Assembly (NCBI GenBank): GCA_017506865.1 | Contig: JAFCMP010000545.1 | Span: 372,001-436,000 of the forward strand | Length of the DNA: 64,000 nt | From: Tribonema minus | Taxonomy: Eukaryota; Sar; Xanthophyceae; Tribonematales; Tribonemataceae | Reading direction: 5' to 3' | Shown here: one piece after another, positions 48,601-56,325 of the stretch | Layout of the letters: each line of letters opens with the position of its first letter | Position numbering within the stretch: position 1 is the first letter of the stretch | The notes under the pieces: generated by a model | What the model was told of the DNA's origin: nothing | What the model saw: only the letters and a program-made list of their open reading frames with translations | The model's database searches: none | Made by a program: the position numbers and the translations under genes

Positions 48601-49359
48601 CACAGATAAAGAGATGGACGGCATTGAGGAGGTATGTATGTATGCATTTGCGTGTACTGTGTACTGTGTACAGTACGCTGAGATAGATGTTGATAGTAGG
48701 CAGCATGTTGAATCGTCGGACAAGAGGATTGTCTGCAGCTCAGCGAATTGGCGCACATGAGCAGATTTGCATAATTTGTAAAATCATAAGCATGATGGCA
48801 TATCTGGAATGATGCTTGAAAATCCACCTATGAAAGGACTTGCAGTTATGAAGCCAATGCGTACTGGTCAGGGTAAGACAGGTGCGCAGTTGATTACGCT
48901 TATAGTAAAGTATACGATGCCTGCGGATGCAGTGGGCACTGAGCAGCTTCACAGCGGGGCACAGTCATGGCTAGGGAGCTGATTGGCATCCAGGGCATGC
49001 ACATGCTCAGGATCTCAGAGGACGTCCTCGTCTGTTGTTACGAGATGTTTGCGCGGCAGTGCTTGTAGTCGCAGTGGCGCCATCAGGTAATCCGCAGGGT
49101 TTGAAGAGCTGCACGTGCATGCTATGCGGTTTTCGTACGGGACGTTGTGCTTCAAGGTATCCTCAATTAGAAAAATGACTTTGCGATGCAGTCCAGCAGT
49201 TACCGCCGGTGTGAATGACGGCAATACGCATGCAACGGCTGTCATTTCCATCATCCCCCAGCACTTTTGAGCTGTCAAGCTCATATATTGCCCCCTTTGT
49301 GTGCATGTGCGCAGGAGCTGACAGAGGCGCTCAAGGCACTGCGCGCATATGACTGGTGA
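33694..49359 (+). CDS. CPA1-family Na+/H+ antiporter (SOS1/NHE-like)
   Basis: Predicted membrane cation/proton exchanger. Exons: 33694-33858, 35221-35384, 36221-36490, 37879-38011, 39272-39407, 40120-40166, 41055-41279, 42655-43052, 44166-44442, 45436-45557, 46203-46401, 47673-47774, 48458-48631 and 49315-49359 (TGA). Phases agree from 39272 to the stop. Small exons seem missing between exons 1 and 2, between 36490 and 37879, and probably between 38011 and 39272. The hallmark is GAIVSATDPIAVVAVL, then LIEGESLMNDGSAYVIF, with the ion-binding TDP and ND residues; ATVLLPLLIFASAFSSS and VHSGLRGALSLILALIVDST are also typical. After about twelve membrane segments comes a roughly 400-residue soluble tail with an alanine/glutamate-rich stretch (44.3 kb), ending ELTEALKALRAYDW. 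I see no cyclic-nucleotide-binding domain, unlike plant SOS1. Total length is about 820-860 residues. Likely role: Na+ export or pH control. Confidence 0.88.
34431..34620. repeat. 42-bp minisatellite built from palindromic GTACTCGTAC words
   Basis: Four consecutive units of 42 bp, each containing GAGTACTCGTACATGAT and a second GTACTCGTACA, lie in the first antiporter intron. The units are internally palindromic (GAGTACTC), so the array can fold. The period is a multiple of three, giving open frames on both strands; I read these as non-coding. Confidence 0.8.
36022..36105 (+). repeat. Partial duplicate of antiporter exon 3
   Basis: With its own CAG acceptor this copy reads AELWQFLWLALPMALGGAML and SALFLQH, then diverges. 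The full exon starts 199 bases downstream (36221) with the same protein sequence and almost the same DNA. The copy has no good donor and lacks the TDP/ND motifs, so it cannot replace the real exon. Confidence 0.8.
37360..37870 (+). repeat. Degenerate copies of the start of antiporter exon 4
   Basis: At 37546-37572 and 37689-37719 the intron repeats CTGGCCTGCGGAGGCGTGGT, the first bases of the exon that begins at 37879. The second copy even includes the CTTCTCAGA acceptor. Weaker relatives (AGAGGCATTGCGCT) occur near 37388, 37632 and 37822. Confidence 0.75.
38040..38112 (+). repeat. Copy of the end of antiporter exon 4
   Basis: Just after the exon 4 donor, the segment containing GAGATATGCATCTTGCTGGT and GGCGCGTGGCTACTGGTG repeats the last 50 or so bases of that exon, with a few changes. 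Confidence 0.75.
38519..38625. repeat. Palindrome-bearing direct repeat (GTCGTCTAGACGAC)
   Basis: GGCGTCGTCTAGACAACAGG and GGCGTCGTCTAGACGACAGT lie about 55 bases apart, with further GACGACAG and ACGACAGG words on both sides. The core GTCGTCTAGACGAC is a perfect palindrome. The function is unknown; it lies in the intron between exons 4 and 5 of the antiporter. Confidence 0.6.
39052..39087 (+). repeat. Copy of the start of antiporter exon 5 with its acceptor
   Basis: CAACAGGCAACCCCCCTGCA, followed by GTTCAGCGGCGTGCTG, repeats the acceptor and first codons of exon 5 (39272). The copy then meets a GTATAA donor-like sequence. It lies about 220 bases upstream of the real exon. Confidence 0.8.
39242..39260. 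repeat. Poly-C tract in a splice acceptor
   Basis: A run of about 18 C residues forms the polypyrimidine tract just upstream of the exon 5 acceptor TTAACAG. Similar but shorter C runs precede exons 7 and 8. Confidence 0.85.
40890..40990 (+). repeat. Degenerate copy of the start of antiporter exon 7
   Basis: CGCCGCAGAATCATTCCAGA and AGCGGTCGCTCACGC copy the acceptor and first codons of the exon at 41055 (IAFKKRSLTPTD), with substitutions. A weaker copy lies near 40715-40800. Confidence 0.65.
41361..41985 (+). repeat. Tandem copies of the end of antiporter exon 7
   Basis: The block 41361-41457 repeats GLTPEQGVVLVHSGLRGAL and SLILALIVDSTES almost perfectly, including the GGTGCGTG donor. Three more decayed copies follow near 41565-41605, 41710-41800 and 41880-41980, each ending in a form of GAATCGGTG. 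Only the first retains an open frame, and it lacks a good acceptor. Confidence 0.8.
42176..42640. repeat. Interstitial CCCTAA/CCCTACC telomere-like tracts
   Basis: Between the exon 8 copies lie degenerate arrays such as AACCCTACCTCAAACCCTAC and CCCTAACCCTAACCCTG. They resemble TTAGGG-type telomere repeats mixed with a 10-bp variant (CAAACCCTAC). Confidence 0.75.
42320..42581 (+). repeat. Two extra copies of the start of antiporter exon 8
   Basis: Segments 42320-42391 and 42510-42581 each follow a GCAG acceptor and encode 24 codons (IPAHH-DIIVLFVAGTSVLT). They match the start of the true exon at 42655 almost base for base. Each is followed by GGCTGCACAAACCC and a CCCTAA-type tract instead of the rest of the exon. 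Confidence 0.85.
43370..44165 (+). repeat. Tandem degenerate copies of the start of antiporter exon 9
   Basis: The motif GCTGCCGCTCGGCGCCGCCA, with the following AGCACGCGCCTGCGC, is found in the true exon (44166 on). It recurs at about 43378, 43655, 43805 and 43995 with decreasing fidelity, at spacings near 150-250 bp. The copies at 43805 and 43995 are close to perfect over 40 bases. Confidence 0.8.
44450..45135. repeat. Degenerate minisatellite with GGGTTAG words and exon 9 end copies
   Basis: After exon 9 the intron repeats its end and donor (GGCGTTCCCACGGTGAGTCG) in altered forms near 44550, 44630 and 44800. From 44880 it becomes a roughly 60-bp unit of the type GTGTGCAGCCAAGTAGGGTTAG plus GGAGCGCTGCTG, repeated about five times. 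Confidence 0.7.
46540..47250 (+). repeat. Copies of the end of antiporter exon 11 decaying into a GCAGCAGTGCTCAT array
   Basis: The segment 46552-46600 repeats GCTGCACAGCGTCGCGCCGT and GACGCTCATACAGGTGCG, the last 49 bases of exon 11 plus donor. From 46745 to 47240 similar words (CAGCTGCAGCAGTGCTCAT and GCGTCAACGCTC) recur every 60 or so bases with strong decay. Confidence 0.7.
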
Positions 49360-52300
49360 CCTCGGGCTAGGGTTACACCCACCCGGGACCCTCGTGCTAG
49401 GGTGTGAACCCCCCGAGAAATCCTATTCAAGTATGAGTACGCATCGCCTACAGCACCGCGTTGGTCTCTGTGTGTGCCCAGCCTTGCTAATGATGGCCGT
49501 CGCCTCAACTTGAGGTTTCAACCCCGTCGTCGTTGTAGTGCCGTCGTTATTTGGTGAGAGTTTTGACCCGCCACCAGACACCATCATCTACATGTTCTGT
49601 TGCAGCGCTGCGAGAGTTGTGTGCTGCTGCAGTCCGCACATGACACGCTTTTGTATGCAGGCGTCAGAAGCGTATATAGCACCCCCCCAGTGCTCAGCTT
49701 TGTGTTGCGGGTTTGCCAAGCTCTGAAGCGTCTGCGACACAAAAGTCGAGGTATTCTGATTGGCGGCACGCATGTGGCAAGGTGCGCCTCCAGCTGTCAC
49801 GTGCCATTGTGGGGACACGGTGCTCCGCTATACATTGGCTCATGGCATTTCTGCTGCACACGCAATTAGGCGGGCCACAGCAGTAGTCACATGCCTTGGG
49901 CTGTAGCATATGCGGTGGTCCTTCCATCCCTAGGCTGTCACGGTGTTGCAGCACCCGCAACATAGCTTGGGCAAAAATCAAGTGCCATTGTGGACTGCAC
50001 GCCATTGTTCCCTTGTAATGACATGCCTCTGCTTTGGCGACCCTACTCATTGTCAATGTCAGACAACCCCTGTTTGCGTCCTGTGCTCCTGTTACACTGC
50101 CTGCATGTGCACATTAGCACCTGCAGCACCTTACACGAACATGTATCAGTGGGGGTCATGCCTGCAAGCTCGCTAGTTCTGAAGCACCTGCGCCGACACC
50201 ATTTGTGTGGCCGTGTGTTCATATGCTGGAACCTCAGTTTTGGGTATGCACCTTCGTTAGCAAAGGAGGGGGGTACCATTGAGACTCAATGATGAGCCTT
50301 TGAGCTGTTGGCACTAGGTATGCTTTGTGATGTCTCAACTTGATGGGCGTTTCGGGTACCTGCAAAACTCTTTAACGTGAGCTCATTCAGAGTCACTCGT
50401 CCACGGAGTGCGCATGCTGTCAGTGACTATCATGCAGCAGTAGCAGCAGCAGCATACAAGCTCTTGGCGGTGCCACCGTGACGGTGCAATCATTGATGCT
50501 CTGGGGGTTCGGCAAATGGTGCGACTCAAATCACACAATTCATCAGAGGACAGGCACACATGTCACATCTGGCATTCCGTGGAGCTCTATGAACGCAAGT
50601 CCCGGGGCATATTGTACTTTAACTAATTCTCGCTCAAGGCATGTGAAGAGGCATCCAGAAGTGCATGCAGGTGCTTGCTACCGAATAGACTAGCAATGGT
50701 GGTTGAACATGCGCTGCAGCAGTGATGGGCATTACAATATCGCAATGCCTTGAGAAACGGTGCGCAGTGCTGAAATCTGTGAGATTTTATTTGCAGTAGT
50801 ATTACCACTGCACTCATAGACTTGCATCATACATGTGCACGCTGCAGCTGCGCCAGGCACAGACCTTCAGCAGGTGCGCAGCGGCAGGAGAACCAAAGCG
50901 TCACCAATTGTTAACCGCTGACTCTGACTCCTTAGTGGTGAGTATAGTCCGAGTTGTCAAGCATGGAGTCTGCTCCTTCCGCCCCCCTCCAAATCCAATG
51001 TATGCATGTACTGCATACATGTGGTCGGTGCGCATGTAATGCATGTTCCTAGGGACGAAGTCAGGGTTAGGGTTAGGCGACTTTTCCCACGCGAATTTTC
51101 CTACGCGTGCGTGCAATGGCCTGTGGCGCCGTCTGCGCTGGCGACTATACCTACACATAGCACGCGCACCATGGTCTACGCAGTGGCTGCGCCTGAGCTG
51201 ACAAGGCTTCTACGCGAAGCGTGTGTGCCGCGCCCACATTGCGGCAACGCCGGCGCTCAGCCTGGCGACTTCTGCGCGCAGCGTGCGCGTCGTAGCCTAC
51301 ATTTCGGCGGCGCCTGCGCGGGAGACTTCTTCTGCACGCAGCGTGCGCGCTGCGGCCCGCGCCGTAGTGGCGCCTGCGCTGGCGTCCTCTTCCACGCGCA
51401 ACACGCGAGCGCGCCGTGCAACACCAGCGTACTGGAGTGATGCAATAGACTTGGTGCGCTAGGCGAGCACGTACAGTGGGGACTATGCAAGGCGACAGGC
51501 AGCCTGAGCGAGGCGGAGGCGCATATGTCCACTATAGTGCAGTGCTAGTTCTGCTGTAGCTGTATGCCACATGACAGGAGTACAGTCTCAGAGTTGCATG
51601 CGTTTTTGTGCATAGCATTTAGGCGCTGGATGAGAGACAGTTACAGTAGCATGTGTTTTGCAAGTCTTGCACTTGTGTCATGTGTTATGACTGGCATAGT
51701 GAAGTCATGGTTGCTTCCCTTCATCGGGCTCAGCAGAGCCCTGGCGGGGGTGACTGCAGTGGTGCCACTGGGTTGTGTCACATGCAGCAGCTTCAACTTT
51801 CTGTTTCTTTGGGATCAGCACAGTTCTGCTCAGCCTAAAGAGGGACAGTTCTTAATTGGCGGTTTCAGGAAAGGAGTTTCCAATCGTTGGTTGTTTTCTG
51901 TCCTTAGAGTGAGTGACGGCCTGACAACACACACACACACATGTTTGAGTGCTGTTGAGAGTGTCAGTGTGCTGTCTGCTCTGTTCGTCACCGCTCACGT
52001 GCAGTAAAGCACATCAGAAGTGCGGCGGCCGACCACCACATTTTCAAGCGCGACTGGGTGCTGGTTGTATATAATTTCTGGACGAGTCACGCACGATCGC
52101 AACAGGCTTTGCCATCAGCGGTGGCGCAGGGTACACAGACGACAAGTGCTAGAAGTTTGATTGGCACAAGTCGGGACGCAAGAACTTGAAGGGTGTCAAT
52201 TACACGACAAAACCCGTCCCCGGCATCCGAGCTGCCGCGGGTCATCGACCGTCACCTCATGTTTTTGGAATTTTTCAAAGAGGAGGACAGCGGATCACTC

Positions 52301-52681
52301 TGTACAGAAAATGTCACATCTATTTTCGCTCTGCATTGTGCTGAGATGCAATCAAACGACTCATTTTACCGGTCGCCACGGCTGCACTCCTCTTTCTGTG
52401 CTGCGCATTGAACAGACACAAAGCAGTGATGGAAGCATCAATGCTTGCACTGCAGCAGGCAGGATGTCAAGTGCTGAAGTAGGGAAAAGGTTGAACCTCA
52501 CTTACTAATAGGGAAAGCTTCAACCTCGTAGTACATTTAACATTGGCCACTTCGTCACAGCCAGTGACCGCAGCTGCAAACACCTTCTCAAAAATATGGA
52601 TGCTTGTAAACACCAATTTTTTTGGAACCCATGCTAAGTTCTAGTGTGCACCTTCAGCGACTCTCAATCTAATTGCCATTC
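49360..52681. other. Gene-poor region with minisatellites
   Basis: No exon is convincing between the antiporter stop and the membrane protein gene. The region holds CTAGGGTT words near 49370, a GGGTTAGGGTTAGG tract at 51064 and the array at 51115-51425. Confidence 0.4.
51115..51425. repeat. GC-rich minisatellite of about 63 bp period
   Basis: Five or so imperfect units share GGCGCCTGCGC, GGCGACTTCT and CGCAGCGTGCGCG. They give open frames in several phases, best read as repeat artefacts. The array is preceded by a TTAGGG tract. Confidence 0.7.
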
Positions 52682-54813
52682 TCATGGTGCTCTCAAAAGC
52701 CGGGTTTGAACGTTGAAGTTGATGGAGGCAGTGCTGAACTTTGTGTCTGTCCTCATTTTCAGTTGCGCGTCGAAGACCTGAGCTGTGATGGGGCTCACAT
52801 ACTTGAGGTATATCGGCACACTGCAGTGATACGACACAAGAGCACTGGTCACCATGCTAGGAAGTATGAGCACCACAGTCTCCATCAAGGCAAATGCACT
52901 CGCCAATGCATAAAGAGGGAGAACCACTGGCACCATGATCAGTACGCTAACAGCAGCACTGACAACTTTGCGTACGGCCTTCTGACAGCAGCTTGCTTGA
53001 TTCCCATTGACATCGGCAGCGCCAAGAACACTGTCGACTTTTTCTCCAATGGCAGCGAGAATGGCACCCCACAGCGAGTCGAATGCAAATATCTGTGCTA
53101 AGCCTAATTGCCCCATGATGAATGAAGTGTTCCATTGATAGGCATCCCACCAGGCATCTTGGGAAGCGCTTACCGCCCCATCATCTGTGCGAGCGTAGCA
53201 AACATACGCACTGTGTCCTGGAGGCGGCGCAGCAACTCCTACCACAAATGGTGCTGGCTGCCCGATTGTGAACCCCTGCAGGCATAGCAAGCACGTGTCA
53301 CTGAGTGGCGTGAAACAGGTCAGTTACAGTGACACTGGCAAGCGAGCTTGTAAGAAACGGTCAGGCATAAAGCATATGGGAGAACTGCAAAGCGGACCAG
53401 TACTACTAGTAGTAGGTATATGTCTCGTTGACAAGCCTCACATGGTGCAGACTGAGTGTGCTCATCCAGCGGCCAAGCACCATGCTGACAAGGCCACCAT
53501 ACTTGTGGTCTTGGCCGTGGGTACTGGTTACCATGGGCGGGTTAGCAAAGCATTCACCGTGCTCACCAATTACTGCTGCCAATCACTGTGGTGTGCTAGT
53601 AGCAGCAGAGTACGGCAGTGCAGGCGCGTGTTGATCATGACATTGTGTGAGGGGAATCATGTGACTCCCCGGTACTGGCAGCTGCTGCAAGCTTCAAGTT
53701 CAACAAGTTTGCTGTCTAACTGTCAGCATACTGCTATGCAGGGACTGTGTAAAGTAAACACAAAATTGCTGCCGCAGTTTGATTAGTTGGCAACTCCGGT
53801 TCTTTGTCGACAAGCTTTAAGCAGGCAATGATTATGCTCCCGTCTTCAAGTTTGTCGGGCAGACTGTCGGATGTCTCGGGGTCACAGCCATTATGATACA
53901 AGCATTGACTGCGTTAGGCATGAAGCGGTACCATCATCATACTAATAGTATGCAGAAATATGCAAGAACTACAAGCACTTCAAGTTGAGGCTCACAGTTC
54001 TCTCCAAGCGTGCAACTTGAAGCTGTTTCTTTTCGCTAGGCTGCTAAACACCGTCACTACTGTAATCACCCACTAGAGAATTGCACAGGCGATTGATTGA
54101 ACCGAGTAAACCGTGTCAGGAACATCATCGTGCTGTGCAAGCCGTTGAAGCATGCATCCGATGGTGTCATTTGACAGAGCAAACACAGACCCATTACTGT
54201 AATATCTATACCTAGTAGGGAGCTTGGCCTGCAAGTGGGCTCAGCCAGTCTAACACGCGGTAGCTGTCTCTTACAGCATGGCGTAATTTGCCGTCCTATC
54301 TATTACTTCTTCTATATATGCTTGTTGGCGTTGGTATCTGAAACACTGTCCCTCGCAATCTGGCTTTGATATGACGCTTACGTACCACGTACTCTTAGCT
54401 CATTGGTGGCAATTGAAGTGGCAATTTGAAGAAGCAGGGTTTACACTGGCAGTTCTGCACAATTTGGTATATACCTGCAGGGCACAGACACCAGCACCCA
54501 GCTGCTGAGCAACGACGGCCAGCCCGTCGTTCAGGCTGAATATTAGCGGTCCGCTGGCTGCTACGACGAGTACAACTACTGCCGTGTCCTGGCTGCAGGA
54601 TTTTGTGGCCAGTCGAACTATCAGGTACAGCGTAGCGACAGGCGACACTGCGGCGAGCGCCAACCACAAGGGGAGGTTAACAACAAGCGCTGTGGCCTGT
54701 TCAGCGGTTATTTGATTGGCGTTGGCTATGCGCTCAGGCTTTTGCAGGAGGCTTGAGTATGCTGCAAGGACGCCCAAAGCTCCAATTGCTATGACGTCCA
54801 GCACGTCCGCCAT
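52682..54813 (-). CDS. Two-exon membrane protein of unknown function
   Basis: Exon 1 runs from ATG at 54813 to 54475 (donor CAG/GTATAT) and encodes 113 residues. Exon 2, 53275-52682 (acceptor CCTGCAG, phase 0), encodes 197 more, for a total near 310. Hydrophobic segments include VIAIGALGVLAAYSSLL, LPLWLALAAVSPVATLYLIV and TAVVVLVVAASGPLIF in exon 1, and AAVSVLIMVPVVLPLYALAS and LMETVVLILPSMVTSALV in exon 2, suggesting four or five membrane helices. Between them is an extracytosolic-looking stretch rich in W, Y and D. I do not recognise the family. The last 45 residues could instead be intron, because a GTATGTG donor occurs at IYLK. Confidence 0.6.
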
Positions 54814-56150
54814 GATTCCCAGCTGTGCTGCTGTTTGCTGGTGCTGCTGCTACGGGATGTGGCAGACCATTCTGCAAGCAAGCAAGAGCCGCAGCAAAGG
54901 TTGGACTGCTGAATCGCAGCGTATGTTGCATGGCAAACACGGCGTAGACGAAGCCCGAGGTAAGCCTTTATTGTTCACTTGCCGATGCGTGCACTGGTCA
55001 CATGCGCGCATGCAGAGCGAGCGCTCTGACGCACGGAATTCTTCGAATTTGCGCTGTGCACAGCTCTTGTTCGTTATGACAATACGCTGTACCTACGCTG
55101 CGCATCGTGCACATTTCTGCTCTGGTCAGTGCAGTCCTCACCAAGTGTAAAATTCTGTTCATGCTATTGCTGATTGATGTCGCCACAATTGTGCCAGACA
55201 GCTTACCGTTGTGCCACCTCCTGATGCCCCTGCTGCTCTCGGTCGCCTCTCGCAAAAAGCTTGTTCACGCACGCACTTCAAGTTCAGCTTCAACAGTCGT
55301 TCCGGCGTGATGCTGTGCACCTAGGTGTTGAGGTGTAAGCAATACGCATCATCAGCTCAGCAAACGCGCAGTGCTCCCGCGCTGACTTAATCAACATCAG
55401 CGTTGTCTTGGCAATGCTCAACACTTCACGCCAGCTGGGGCCCGGTGCTGACGAACACGGCGCAGTCACCTGGTTTGCGCAGCAGTTATGCACCGTGACA
55501 ATTACTGATACGCGAGGACCAGGGACTGCCACCACTGATCGAGGCCGTGCGGCGCTCTACGCGAGCACTGACGGCTGACGGTGGCCAGAAGTCACGCACA
55601 GACGTGGCCGAGCAGCTCCCAGCATCGTTGCTACGGTGGGCAGCAGACTCTCGTATTCGACGGCCACAGCATCGACGCTCCCCGCTGCGGTGCAAGCGAT
55701 TGCAAATGCATGCATATTGGTGCATATGTATTTTCTTGCTCTGAATATAACTTAGATGCATGATCTTACACTGTCGGATGCATATATTGCCGCATATATG
55801 CTTAGCACCTTTGTGATATTAAATTTGACCTACTTGAAGTATAACAATGTCTCTTTTGTGCTGAGTCAATTGCTCGTTTACCATGCAGCTGCGCAACGTA
55901 CAGGCCTGCCAGCAGATGCGCAGCGGCAGCAGCGCCAGAGCGCTAAGGTCACTTGGCAAGTGTGGAGTTGGCAAGGAGTCACTCGGAAACGCTTGCACTT
56001 GAAAGACTTTGGTGCAAGTGACCGGGCCTGGTGTGCGCGTAGGGGTCGGCGACTCAATTGCATTGCGCCATGGGATAAGCATAGCTAGTAGAATGAATGC
56101 TTCGACGCACGAAAGGTGAAGTGTGCAGGAGGAAATGAAAATTTTAAAGT
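54814..56150. other. Intergenic stretch with one unexplained coding-like segment
   Basis: At 55513-55670 the plus strand is open and encodes GLPPLIEAVRRSTRALTADG, then SRTDVAEQLPASLLRWAADS, with codon use like the genes here. No splice partners or homology are recognised. The rest shows nothing clear. Confidence 0.3.
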
Positions 56151-56151
56151 A

Positions 56152-56325
56152 CTACGAGGGGAGGATCCCGAGATGCCATTTGGCGGCGGCGGCGTTTGAG
56201 TGGTTGTCGTTGAGACACTTTCAGAAGTCACACAACATGCAGATTCCGTACAGCAGCATCAAGTTAGACCATCATCTGGGCTTTTTCGCGCCCTGAGCGA
56301 GAATTAATAAAAAGTACTATGAGTG
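56152..56325 (+). mobile_element. 5'-truncated relative of the retrotransposon, tail to tail with it
   Basis: On the plus strand this begins inside the end of the element ORF (EDPEMPFGGGGV then TGA) and continues through its 3' UTR to AATTAATAAAAAGTAC. Coding end and terminal 45 bases match the full copy almost perfectly. The 50-base middle of the 3' UTR differs at many positions, so it comes from a related element, not from a simple local inversion. Confidence 0.85.

Noticed and set aside
51006..51440. 144-codon ORF rich in C, A, R
   Set aside because: It is produced by the 63-bp minisatellite.
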